A stretch of DNA of 64,000 nucleotides, taken from positions 245,717-309,716 of the forward strand of contig NZ_JAQTIC010000002.1 in assembly GCF_029433445.1 (NCBI RefSeq), in the 5' to 3' direction. Under the pieces are notes generated by a model, which had not been told where the DNA came from, did no database searches, and worked only from the letters and a program-made list of their open reading frames with translations. Below, piece after piece: positions 8,406 through 15,976 of the stretch. The stretch comes from Lactobacillus sp. ESL0701 (GTDB lineage Bacteria; Bacillota; Bacilli; Lactobacillales; Lactobacillaceae). Within the stretch, counting starts at the first letter, position 1; each line of letters begins with the position of its first letter. Made by a program: the position numbers and the translations under genes.

Positions 8406-8636
8406 ACGTCAGATATGCCATTTTATGTAATTACATGCCTTAAAAACATTGATATAACAGTAAACTGCTATTTTATATTATTGAGTAATTTTGACTTTTT
8501 AGTCCAAAATTTAGTCCATAGAAATCTGCTAGAATTAACGAATATTATTCTGTAGTCTGAAGCTCAACTATTAGATCCTCTGAACCTGATCAAAAATATT
8601 ATAACATAACATACTACTTGAACTTACGGATGAATA
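8406..8636. other. Prophage end, non-coding, with candidate integrase arm sites
   Basis: No gene seen. Two direct repeats TTTAGTCCA (8498-8506 and 8510-8518), spaced 12 bases start to start, resemble arm-type binding sites of tyrosine integrases. The rest is AT-rich spacer before the stop of the first minus-strand cargo gene. Confidence 0.4.
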
Positions 8637-9836
8637 TTATTCAAGATATGCTTTTTTATTTGTTTCTAGAGATAATAACTCATATTCATATTTATCTTCA
8701 ACTCGTCTTAGATTATCAGACGTCTTTATTTCTTTTATTGTAGCTATTCCATCGCTTGGAATAGTAAATTTTTTAGCATTTGTTTTTACAACACCATTAT
8801 ATATTTCATCTTTCTTATCATTAGTTTTAGTAGTAAAAGAAAAGCTTTCTGATTTAGAGTCGTATCTTGTTAATGTTCCTGGAATCTCAAAAGTTTCTTC
8901 ATCTACATTGGGTGGCAACTCACCAACTTTATTAATGAACGTTCCAATACTCTTCGAAGTAAACGTAGATTTCACAATTTTTATTTTATTACCAGGTTTA
9001 GGTATTTTAGCTGTAATTTTTCCAGTTTCAACTCCTTTGAAACTCTTAGAAAGTTTGGACATATGATCTAAAACAAGCCAGCCATATTTTTTTACTATAA
9101 AATCGGCATCTATATTCTCACCACTCTGTGTTTCTTGAAACAATTCAACCAATTTTTCATATGGTAAAGCTTCATCATCATTGATTAATGATGATACACC
9201 ATTGGAAAGTAATCTTGTACCAAACGACCCAGCATACGTGCCAACGAATTGAAGCTGTGTAGCTTTATTGTTTATATACTCTTTCAATAATTTCTTAGTA
9301 TCTTTTGGCTGTGTAAGTGCAACTAACAAATTTTGAATCTTTAGCAATATATCTGCTAAAAGATCTACTGATACTTCATGCTTATCATGAAGCGGCTGAA
9401 TAGAAAAGTCTAAGCCATATCTATTTTCAGTATAAGTATTATCATAGATAGTTGTATCATCAATAGCTAAGGATTCTTTATATGATACATAATAGTCCTT
9501 ATCAGGTAACCATTGTGGATTTATTGCTTTCGAAGATTCCGCATAAAATACATCCTTGCTTTCGCCTTGTTTTTCTATGTAAATTACTTCAGAAATTAGA
9601 TTTCTATACAAATCTAACAAGGATATTTGCTTATGCTCCAACTTACTTAATTCTTCATATGAAACTGGTAAATATGCCCAAACATCAGTATCATCTTTTT
9701 CTTCATAATCAATAAAATTAGCGACAAAAAGGCTGCCAATTTCTGTTGTAAATGAATACAAAATTGGTTCATCATAATAATCATAAACATGAAAGATATT
9801 TATTTTATTAAAAGGCTTGAAATTTAATTTTTCCAT
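8637..9836 (-). CDS. Unrecognised prophage cargo protein, second gene of a two-gene module
   Basis: 399-residue soluble protein with no signal peptide. The N-terminal 120 residues (NIFHVYDYYDEPILYSF, IGSLFVANFIDYEE, DVWAYLPVSYEEL) recall, from memory, the DUF6575-type region of uncharacterised proteins; I cannot confirm this. The middle is helical (DLLADILLKIQNLLVAL), and the C-terminal 130 residues look like a beta-rich domain (KIKIVKSTFTSK, IATIKEIKTSDN). The gene starts 9 bases after its partner's stop, and its ribosome binding site (GGTAGGG) overlaps that stop, so the two are coupled. The position, between the lysis genes and the attachment site, is where phages carry host-benefit genes. 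A defence role is inference only. Confidence 0.6.
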   Translation of the reverse strand: MEKLNFKPFNKINIFHVYDYYDEPILYSFTTEIGSLFVANFIDYEEKDDTDVWAYLPVSYEELSKLEHKQISLLDLYRNLISEVIYIEKQGESKDVFYAESSKAINPQWLPDKDYYVSYKESLAIDDTTIYDNTYTENRYGLDFSIQPLHDKHEVSVDLLADILLKIQNLLVALTQPKDTKKLLKEYINNKATQLQFVGTYAGSFGTRLLSNGVSSLINDDEALPYEKLVELFQETQSGENIDADFIVKKYGWLVLDHMSKLSKSFKGVETGKITAKIPKPGNKIKIVKSTFTSKSIGTFINKVGELPPNVDEETFEIPGTLTRYDSKSESFSFTTKTNDKKDEIYNGVVKTNAKKFTIPSDGIATIKEIKTSDNLRRVEDKYEYELLSLETNKKAYLE

Positions 9837-9845
9837 AATTTTGCC

Positions 9846-10289
9846 CTACCATTTTGTTACTGAAAAGTTTTGTTCAACTATATTAGATTTATAATTTAAC
9901 CAAAAGGTAAAATGTCTATATCCTTTTTCGGGATTACTAGTATCAAGTATTACCCCATCTAATTTGTTTACATGTAATGAATAAAAGCTCCTAAATTTTC
10001 TTTTTAGTCCTCTATTTCCTTTTGTCATTTCATTATAGGCATCTCTAGCCTGCTGCTCTGATAAATAACATGAATATCCTGAAGACTGACACATTTTTGT
10101 GTAATCATTATCAAATTTCCATTCTTCGTATTTTCTTCCTCTTTTTGCAACCGATATCCAATCTTCTTTATCAGTTTTATCACTTTTTTTAGAAAATCTG
10201 TATATCATTCCCTCATACTTTATAGCATCCTTAGGCGGACACTGATAATCACTTTTATCAGGAAAATAATCTTGATTATAATATTTCAT
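9846..10289 (-). CDS. Unrecognised prophage cargo protein, first gene of a two-gene module
   Basis: 147 residues, soluble, basic, rich in Tyr, Lys and Asp. The pattern is an early arginine in GMIYRFSKK, then SGYSCYLSEQQARDAYNEM, then KLDGVILDTSNPEKGYRHFTFW. The 'IYRF ... YLS ... A ... E' order loosely resembles RES/ADP-ribosyltransferase folds, which would make it a possible toxin or effector. This is a weak visual match, not an assignment. AGAGGA precedes the ATG; a TATAAT (10326-10321, minus strand) about 40 bases upstream suggests its own promoter, with only a poor -35. It is separated from the lysis genes by a terminator at 10398-10436, so the pair is an independent unit. Confidence 0.58.
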   Translation of the reverse strand: MKYYNQDYFPDKSDYQCPPKDAIKYEGMIYRFSKKSDKTDKEDWISVAKRGRKYEEWKFDNDYTKMCQSSGYSCYLSEQQARDAYNEMTKGNRGLKRKFRSFYSLHVNKLDGVILDTSNPEKGYRHFTFWLNYKSNIVEQNFSVTKW

Positions 10290-10397
10290 TAATTTGTCCT
10301 CTTAATACCTTATCGATATTATTATACATATCATGTCAAATTATTGCAGTATATAGTGGGGCGCATTTTCAACTACACTATATGTTGTAATCGAAAA

Positions 10398-10436
10398 AAG
10401 ACCGCCCCAGAGAAATTAATCTCCAGAGTGGTCTTT
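10398..10436 (-). terminator. Terminator of the late/lysis operon
   Basis: A long GC-containing stem (AAAGACCGCCCCAGAGA pairing with CTCCAGAGTGGTCTTT, a few mismatches) is followed by TTTTTT on the minus strand, downstream of the endolysin. Confidence 0.75.
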
Positions 10437-10472
10437 CTTTGTATCAATATGCCTAACAACATATCATCGCTA

Positions 10473-10706
10473 TTATAAAATTAAATATACTTTTTTGCCA
10501 TTGATCCATTTATCTTTGCCAGCACCAATTAGTAAATAATTCTTTTCCATGCGCAGCACTTTGTAGCAATCGCCTTTCTTGAATTTTCTACCCGTCTTAA
10601 GTCCAGCAGGTAGAGCGTGGCCAACTGCAGACCCAGTGACCTGACAAACAGCATGCATGTTTGGATTAGTGAACAGTGGATTTTTTTGGCAATTACTGTG
10701 CGCCAA
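10473..10706 (-). pseudogene. Detached C-terminus of the endolysin
   Basis: This frame encodes the natural continuation of the endolysin wall-binding domain: KNPLFTNPNMHAVCQVTGS, then GRKFKKGDCYKVLRMEKNYL and KDKWINGKKVYLIL, an SH3b-like ending. It is out of frame with the lysin because the A7 run (T7 on the plus strand, 10681-10687) is one base short of what would keep the frame (IAKK followed by NPLF). It has no ribosome binding site and is not a separate gene. Confidence 0.75.
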
Positions 10707-11554
10707 TCAATCCAGCCTGTTTTGCCCTTATAAGTAATTTTGTAAAAGCCTTTGTCATTTTCAGCCTGCATAATCACAGTCTTTCCATAAGGCACCATAA
10801 TCAACTTTTTGTCGTTATTCGGCTCTGCCCACAGCGTTGCACCTGATTTCTTAGTTACACAGACAGCGCCCATATAAGTTGTCATAACCAACGGATGCCA
10901 AGTCATTTCAATATCCCCTTTCGTTTCATTCTTTGCATGATTATTCCAGTCAATATCTTGACCGTTATAGTAGTCTAAATCTAAGTCACCTGGCCAACCG
11001 CTCAATCTTCCAGCTGGTGTGTATTGTACAATGGCCAGTCGGCTATTATTCCAACTATTTAGTCGACCATAAATTGGTCGTGGTTTATAGCCTGGGTGTA
11101 CAGCCATTGAATTATACTGGGCAACCCATAGATAATACTTATTGCTGATGGAACGCCAGTTATAGCTATTTTCATCGCTCAAGCTCATGTAAATTAGCGG
11201 TTTAGTTCCAGTCTCCTTGTACACGTAATCCAAAAAATTCTTAGCCCATGTGACACCACCAACAGGTACTGCTGAACCTTCATAATCCAAGGCTAAAACA
11301 GCATTCTTAAGATAGGGCTTTGCTATCCGTAAAAAGTAATTGGCTTCAGCAGCGTAATTGCCAGCATTTGCAAAGTGATATAGCCCTATCTTCTTGCCTG
11401 CCTTTTGCGCTGTTTTTAGCTGCGAATTCATAGCAGGATTGATGTAACCTGTACCTTGTGTTGCTTTTACCAGTATAAAATCACCAGCTATCTTAGCATT
11501 GTCGATACCGTCCTGATAGCTGGATTCATCAACGCCGTTTTTTACTTTAGGCAT
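10529..11554 (-). CDS. Phage endolysin, GH25 lysozyme, C-terminus frameshifted
   Basis: Muramidase that cleaves N-acetylmuramyl bonds of host peptidoglycan at the end of the phage cycle. GH25 landmarks are clear: GVDESSYQDGID near the start, GLYHFANAG, AVLALDYEGS with catalytic acids, PLIYMS, LWVAQYN and DLDYYNGQDIDWNN (about 1-205). A linker and an SH3b-like wall-binding region follow (about 215-300, WHPLVMTTYMGAVCV, YKGKTGWIDWRTV). After residue ~290 the frame is shifted, replacing the true end with an unrelated tail (HCSLIQTCMLF). The catalytic domain is intact, so activity with altered wall binding is possible. It overlaps the holin gene by 8 bases. Confidence 0.88.
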   Translation of the reverse strand: MPKVKNGVDESSYQDGIDNAKIAGDFILVKATQGTGYINPAMNSQLKTAQKAGKKIGLYHFANAGNYAAEANYFLRIAKPYLKNAVLALDYEGSAVPVGGVTWAKNFLDYVYKETGTKPLIYMSLSDENSYNWRSISNKYYLWVAQYNSMAVHPGYKPRPIYGRLNSWNNSRLAIVQYTPAGRLSGWPGDLDLDYYNGQDIDWNNHAKNETKGDIEMTWHPLVMTTYMGAVCVTKKSGATLWAEPNNDKKLIMVPYGKTVIMQAENDKGFYKITYKGKTGWIDWRTVIAKKIHCSLIQTCMLFVRSLGLQLATLYLLDLRRVENSRKAIATKCCAWKRIIY

Positions 11555-11987
11555 TGTTATCAGCTCCAGAGTTTACATCATCCTTGATAACTGTTTTTTC
11601 AGTTTCGTCCTTAACATCGTCTTCATTAAAATCGTCAGCCGTTGCAGGCGTTTCTGCATCAGTCTTGTCTGGCTTATCAGCATTCATCTTAGCAACTTCC
11701 TTTTCAGCAAAAGCTCTAATTGCTGCTTCAATAGTCGGGTCAATTTTTACGCCACGAGCAGAAAGTACACGTGTTACTTCATTAATAACGGCGTTCATCT
11801 TGGATTTGCCATCACCGCCGGTAGTTTCCGCTTCGTGAACAAAGGCCGCTGCTAAATTAGGAATTTCAGCCACCCATTTATTTTTAATGGTATGGTGCTC
11901 GCCATAAACCTTAACGCCAACGTAAGCCACAATGGCGACAACTACTAAACCTGCATAGCTTAAATCTAAATAATCTTTAACACTCAT
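11547..11987 (-). CDS. Phage holin, LLH family
   Basis: Small membrane protein that permeabilises the membrane so that the endolysin can reach the wall. One N-terminal membrane helix (about 8-27, LSYAGLVVVAIVAYVGVKVY) is followed by a helical domain (KWVAEIPNLAAAFVHEAE, VINEVTRVLSARGVKI) and an acidic tail rich in Asp and Glu, as in the LLH holins of Lactobacillus phages. It overlaps the endolysin start and the upstream gene, typical of a phage lysis cassette. Confidence 0.85.
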   Translation of the reverse strand: MSVKDYLDLSYAGLVVVAIVAYVGVKVYGEHHTIKNKWVAEIPNLAAAFVHEAETTGGDGKSKMNAVINEVTRVLSARGVKIDPTIEAAIRAFAEKEVAKMNADKPDKTDAETPATADDFNEDDVKDETEKTVIKDDVNSGADNNA

Positions 11988-12363
11988 TTATTTGCTCCTT
12001 TAAAATAACTGGCATTGCAATTGCCTGTTTATATAATTTTGTCCCTGTACCGTTGCCCTGCAGGGCATGGTAACTTTCATAAATATGCTTTAGCCTTGTA
12101 AATTGCTGTTCTGTACCACCTTTTTGTACATAAATTATTCGGTAACACAATTCATCAAGCTCAGTATGTAAGATTTCCTGCATGCCTTGCCCAACCACAT
12201 CTAATTTCTTATTGATTTTGGCTAGTGTTTCATCTAAATCAGGTATCTCACTAACTAATTTTTTATTAGTTTGGGCACGTTTTTGATGTCCCGTCCATAG
12301 CCCGACGATAAATTGCACCACACCTAAGCGCCAAATCCATTCAAATAATAAATTCCAATCCAA
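11977..12363 (-). CDS. Phage protein of the lysis block, possible second holin
   Basis: 128 residues with an N-terminal hydrophobic stretch rich in Trp (LLFEWIWRLGVVQFIVGLW, about 5-23), then a soluble helical part (DETLAKINKKLDVVGQGMQ). It overlaps the LLH holin gene by 11 bases. Its place and single membrane anchor suggest a holin partner or antiholin. I do not recognise a named family with certainty. Confidence 0.55.
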   Translation of the reverse strand: MDWNLLFEWIWRLGVVQFIVGLWTGHQKRAQTNKKLVSEIPDLDETLAKINKKLDVVGQGMQEILHTELDELCYRIIYVQKGGTEQQFTRLKHIYESYHALQGNGTGTKLYKQAIAMPVILKEQINEC

Positions 12364-12374
12364 ACTAAAAGCAC

Positions 12375-12557
12375 CTACTTACTATTTTCAGTAGATGCTT
12401 CTGAATAATCTTCGCCAGTAATTCGCTTATACGCTTCCGCATCAATTATGCCGAGCACTACAAACGAAGCAATTTTAGCTTTGTTGTAAATCTTTGAGTT
12501 ATAAAGTGATTGATATACCTTTTCCATAATCGGTGCAAATTGTTTTAAGTTAAACAT
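12375..12557 (-). CDS. XkdX-family phage protein
   Basis: 60 residues, with the pattern of the small XkdX proteins found just after tail-fibre genes in Gram-positive phages (FAPIMEKVYQSLYNSKIYN, then AEAYKRITGEDY). Its role in the particle or lysis is not known. The start overlaps the stop of the upstream gene by one base. Confidence 0.7.
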   Translation of the reverse strand: MFNLKQFAPIMEKVYQSLYNSKIYNKAKIASFVVLGIIDAEAYKRITGEDYSEASTENSK

Positions 12558-12964
12558 TATTCAGCTTCCTTTCCTGCATTACCTGTGTTCATTGCTGCCA
12601 TCATTTGCGACATCATATCAACGACATTTCCAACTTGTTGTCCAATTGTTGTTTGCCCTGTTTGAAGCGAAGTAAGTGTCTGGTCAATTGCCGTCTTATC
12701 TTCCTTGATTGATTCTGTATCAGTCTTGACGTCTTTCACATCTGCTGATAATTGATTAATTAATTGACCTTGCGCATCAGGCTGATATTCGTACCATTCA
12801 CGCTTATTCCAATCGTACTTAGGTGACTGAATAGACGGGTCTGGTGCCTCGGCCACAAAAGGATATGGAATATAGTCGCCGAATGGCTGTTCCTCTCTAT
12901 CAATTGCATAAGGCACTTGATTGTCGCTACGATAATAAATATACGTTTTTGTTTCTTCTGTCAT
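12557..12964 (-). CDS. Phage baseplate/tail-fibre accessory protein
   Basis: 135 residues: an N-terminal half with many Tyr and Pro (KTYIYYRSDNQVPYAIDRE, PKYDWNKREWYEY), then a C-terminal coiled coil (LSADVKDVKTDTESIKEDK) ending in a Met-rich segment. Such proteins sit between the tail fibre and XkdX in Lactobacillus prophages. AGAAAGGA precedes the ATG. The preceding sequence is a toxin-antitoxin cassette rather than the tail fibre, so this gene has lost direct contact with its usual neighbour. Confidence 0.6.
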   Translation of the reverse strand: MTEETKTYIYYRSDNQVPYAIDREEQPFGDYIPYPFVAEAPDPSIQSPKYDWNKREWYEYQPDAQGQLINQLSADVKDVKTDTESIKEDKTAIDQTLTSLQTGQTTIGQQVGNVVDMMSQMMAAMNTGNAGKEAE

Positions 12965-12987
12965 TTTAAAAAATCCTTTCTATTAAA

Positions 12988-13019
12988 AAAGCAACTTAGC
13001 TCTTTTACTAAATTGCTTT
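12988..13019 (-). terminator. Terminator of the toxin-antitoxin cassette
   Basis: A 12-bp stem with one G-U pair (arms 12988-12999 and 13008-13019, loop of 8) is followed on the minus strand by TTTTTT; it overlaps the toxin stop codon. Confidence 0.75.
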
Positions 13020-13284
13020 ACTCATAATGTGACCAGCAAGACAAAATCTCGATTACTTTATCTTGCTTATTAATTTTATAAACTACCCGATGTTTACCAT
13101 TTAATCTTCGTGAATAATAATCTCGACCTGTAGGTTCTAGCTTCTCAAAAGATTGAATTGGTTCATAAGGATCATTCTCTAGTGTTTGCTTAATTTCCAT
13201 AAATCGCGTTCGTAAATTACTCTGCATGACTTTTCTTAAATCATTTTTAGCAGATGATTTAATTTTGATTTGCCACTTATTCAT
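13018..13284 (-). CDS. RelE/YoeB-family toxin
   Basis: 88-residue mRNA endonuclease-type toxin. The pattern KWQIKIKSSAKNDLRK, YEPIQSFEKLEP, YYSRRLNGKHRVVYKI and the end EILSCWSHYE fit the YoeB/RelE fold, including the catalytic His/Tyr near the C-terminus. The start at 13284 is preferred because ATGAATAA overlaps the antitoxin stop by 8 bases, the usual translational coupling; the TTG five codons upstream has no support. It probably cleaves mRNA at the ribosome when antitoxin is degraded. Confidence 0.87.
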   Translation of the reverse strand: MNKWQIKIKSSAKNDLRKVMQSNLRTRFMEIKQTLENDPYEPIQSFEKLEPTGRDYYSRRLNGKHRVVYKINKQDKVIEILSCWSHYE

Positions 13285-13543
13285 TATCAATCTCGGCAAT
13301 CATATCGTCTAAATTTACCGCCTTATCATCTCTGTCATCACGTTTTATTGCCTCTTGCAATTGACCATTAGCTACTAGTGCCAATGTCTCCTGCAGTTCA
13401 TCATACTCGCGCTTACTAATTAAAACAGCACTTTTTTCATCAGTAGCACCAGCAATAATAACTGGCTTCGCATCACGATTAGTCTCATTAATTAAGCTAT
13501 ACAAATTTGACCTTGCTTTAGTTGGTGTCACAATTTCTGCCAT
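13277..13543 (-). CDS. YefM/Phd-family antitoxin
   Basis: 88-residue antitoxin. The N-terminal Phd/YefM DNA-binding part (VTPTKARSNLYSLINETN, KSAVLISKREYDELQ) neutralises the toxin and represses the operon with it; the acidic C-terminus (AVNLDDMIAEIDNE) wraps the toxin. The start at 13543 follows AGGAGG (13556-13551). The ATG 13 codons upstream lies inside the promoter and cannot be used. Cotranscribed with relE. Confidence 0.88.
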   Translation of the reverse strand: MAEIVTPTKARSNLYSLINETNRDAKPVIIAGATDEKSAVLISKREYDELQETLALVANGQLQEAIKRDDRDDKAVNLDDMIAEIDNE

Positions 13544-13566
13544 AATTTTACCTCCTAATAATATGT

Positions 13567-13595
13567 ATTTTAGCGTACGCATTAGAGTACGTCAA
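13567..13595 (-). promoter_or_regulatory. Toxin-antitoxin promoter with internal repeat
   Basis: TTGACG (13595-13590), exactly 17 bases, then TAAAAT (13572-13567) on the minus strand. The spacer holds the repeated GTAC elements (GTACTCTAATGCGTACGC), a likely YefM autorepression site. Confidence 0.75.
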
Positions 13596-13623
13596 TCTAT
13601 TGGTGTTGCACCGCTAAATTTTT

Positions 13624-14277
13624 TTAGTAAATCACTCGAATATTTGGATCATCTACTGAAATAAAATAAAAATCAATCCCTACTGTTAAAACATAGTTTA
13701 CGTCATGCCCCCGTCCTCCATCAGTCTCAATTCTACTTATTGGTAAAACTGTATCTTCCTTTAGTGTAGTAGGCTGCTTAGTTTCACTGTATGGATAAAT
13801 TATAGTACCTTTATTAATTAATAAGTTTTTGCCTACTGGATCATGATTAAATTTAGCATCAATGTCTTGTTTGCTATAAGTATATCGTTCAGCAGTACTA
13901 ATAGCTTCACCCTTAGCTTGATTAATTTTTTGATCAATAACTGTGCTAGTATCATATGAACTTAAATCTGTTTTAGGTATCTTACCAATCTGATTATCAG
14001 CATATTGCTCGGCATTCGATTGTGCAGTTTTTGCAGCACTATCTGCATATTGCTTCGCATCCGTGACATCCGGCTTACTTGCTTTACCATTGTTTAAACT
14101 ATCTAGTGTTTGTTTAACTGAACTATTGTAGTGCGGTATGTTTTCAGAAGTAAGCGAAACGTCTTTAGAAAAAGGATCCGGCTTAATAGTATTAACACTG
14201 TCTACTTTTCCAGCATCTTTAATGCCATCTTCAAGTTGCTGCTTATCCTTATCATAAGTAGTCTTATCAACTTTTTT
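13624..14277 (-). pseudogene. Tail-fibre/baseplate fragment, out of frame
   Basis: Continuation of the tail-fibre part of the chimeric gene to its right. If the A6 run (T6 at 14272-14277 on the plus strand) had one more base, the frame would read VDKTTYDKDKQQLEDGIKDA and stay open about 215 codons to TAA at 13624-13626. It contains coiled-coil stretches (AKQYADSAAKTAQSNAEQYA), then KNLLINKGTIIYPYSE and GHDVNYVLTVGIDFYF, typical of lactobacillar phage fibre or baseplate proteins. No start codon or ribosome binding site is visible, so it is not expressed alone. Confidence 0.7.
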
Positions 14278-15320
14278 GTTAAAGCATCATCAACATATTT
14301 CTTAGCAGCAACACCTTCTTCAGTGACATTAATCGTTACACTACTAGACTGCCCAACTACCACATATATGGTTACGTTGAATTGAAACATCGCCTTGTTG
14401 TTAAAGTCAGGCATATGTTCTGGATCAACAGCTGTCGTGATAGCATACAGAAATTCATCGCCACCATCTTCTTTGGCATACAAGCCAATCGTATTGATAT
14501 TATAGCCGTGTGCTAGATCTTTATTGTTAAACTTCAAGTCCATACCATGATAAATACTTTCAAAGTTTACACGTTCCTGTTGAGTAATCTGTCGAATAGT
14601 CAGATTGTCAAAGACTTCGGCACCCGTACCTGTTACTTCACCCAAATACTCATGCTGATATGCTTTTTCGTTGTCATGCTTTAACTGTTCCGCATCAGCA
14701 ATAAACTCTTTACCCAACCATTCTTTAGGGACTGAACGATAATCTGACGAATGTACTAACGTGTCTTTACGCAGTGATTGCTGTTCTGTTGCTTCGTTGA
14801 CCCAATTACGCTGACTAGCCAGCGGATTATAACTACTAAACGTAACAATGCCAGAACCACCTCTGCTTAAAGATTGGTTAATGTTACGTATTTCTTCCAT
14901 GCCTTTGAAATCTGATATTTCTTCAAAGTGCTTAAACTTGGTATAGCCATGTCTAAACTTCTGCGACTTAATCTTTTGTGGTTTGTCCGCACCTTTAAAT
15001 CTAATCTGCTGACCCGTTGGTAAGTAAGTTAGCTGCATTAGACTAGTACTCGAAGCCCAGTAATCAGATACACCTAACTTGTCAATTGCCCACAGATATT
15101 GATCAAAGACTGAGTCACGTAGCGTTGCGGCTACCTTACGAATAACCACTGCATTAGCTTCTAGGTCTTGCATCATACCCAGGACAATTACGAGCGAAAC
15201 AAAAGAGGACTTGGTTGAGCCACGTCCTCTTTTTAACCAATAATTGGCATATTTATGATGCTTTACATCTTGATAGACACTAAAAAAGGATGGTGCAATC
15301 AAGCTAGATAATCTAACCAT
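14202..15320 (-). pseudogene. Terminase large subunit fused by deletion to a tail-fibre protein
   Basis: The first ~260 residues are the ATPase half of a PBSX-type terminase large subunit: Walker A in LKRGRGSTKSSF, Walker B region FKHFEEISDFKG, coupling motif IVTFSSYNP, and DTLVHSSDYRSVP. After YHGMD, where the nuclease domain should begin, the protein switches to KFNNKDLAHGYNINTIGLYA and DPEHMPDFNNKAMFQFNV, the C-terminal part of a phage fibre/baseplate protein. Everything between (portal, head, tail, tape measure) is absent, so a deletion joined the two genes in frame near 14540. The start at 15320 overlaps the small-terminase stop. The frame then shifts at an A-run (14272-14277). Confidence 0.8.
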
Positions 15321-15613
15321 CTTCTTCACTATCCTTTGGAATATCATCAATAATCTGTACTGGACTTGCAATTCTAGCATTCACATCATGCTTCTCTGTC
15401 CACATTGCTGACCGTTTACCCAGCAACTCTGCTGTCAGATATTTCTTTCATTCGTTTTTCTAAGTAATTAGCAATTTCAACTTTCTTCAGGTTTTCTTGT
15501 CCAATTGAGTAAGCTGTTCGCTTGGAATAACCCGCTTTAATTGCAGCTTCCGTGGCATTACCCGACTTAATGTATTCATTTGCAAACTTTTGTTGTTTTA
15601 CTGTTAAACTCAA
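15313..15613 (-). pseudogene. Terminase small subunit with internal deletion and frameshift
   Basis: The N-terminal helix-turn-helix region is intact (KQQKFANEYIKSGNATEAAI, KAGYSKRTAYSIGQENLKK) up to KRMKEISDSRVA, where the frame stops at 15416. In another frame the normal C-terminus resumes at once (AELLGKRSAMWTEKHDV, then IDDIPKDSEEDG) and ends at 15313, overlapping the large-terminase ATG. The central dimerisation part, roughly 50-60 residues in relatives, is missing. A TTG start with AAGGTGA upstream is likely. Confidence 0.72.
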
Positions 15614-15706
15614 GCATTATCACCTTCTTAATTTTGGGTAGAAAAAAAAGACACTCAAATAATAAGTATCTTATTAAGTTAAATATCGATTTTTATGCTA
15701 CGAATT

Positions 15707-15922
15707 TTAAATTCTAGGATATTTCCTTTTATTGTAAAATTTTCTAAGACGTGGATCATCATAAGCTTCTTCATATTCAGGTTTCAATTTTTTTATTAGC
15801 TGATCTGCTTCGGGCTTAGTCAAATTATTATAATCAATTGGCCTCATACTTCTAACAGCAGTATTCAAAAAATCATACATCATTTTTATATAATTAATTT
15901 GTTTTGGAGTTGCTTTATCCAT
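15707..15922 (-). CDS. Small phage protein, unrecognised
   Basis: 71 residues, highly charged (KATPKQINYIKMMYDFLN, then TKPEADQLIKKLKPEYEEAY). The TPKQ...YI...L and E-A-..-LI..L pattern is common in small phage proteins near replication genes, but no function is known to me. The ATG at 15922 is chosen because AAGGTG lies 6 bases before it; the alternatives upstream overlap that site. Confidence 0.5.
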   Translation of the reverse strand: MDKATPKQINYIKMMYDFLNTAVRSMRPIDYNNLTKPEADQLIKKLKPEYEEAYDDPRLRKFYNKRKYPRI

Positions 15923-15976
15923 TTTAAACACCTTCTTCACCAATATACAGTTATTTTACCACATACCTCACATTAA

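Noticed and set aside
8590..8625. Similarity of ACTACTTGAACTTACGG to ssrA sequence near 20045
   Set aside because: Only about 13 matching bases with no flanking similarity; not enough for a second ssrA fragment.
10473..10706. A separate 77-residue gene beside the endolysin
   Set aside because: No ribosome binding site, and its sequence is the natural end of the endolysin in another frame; treated as a frameshifted tail.
11554..11838. Plus-strand frame opposite the holin gene
   Set aside because: Low-complexity antisense shadow of an Ala/Glu/Asp-rich coding region, without a ribosome binding site.
13543..13582. Upstream ATG for the antitoxin (101 residues)
   Set aside because: It lies inside the promoter between -35 and -10; AGGAGG supports the ATG at 13543.
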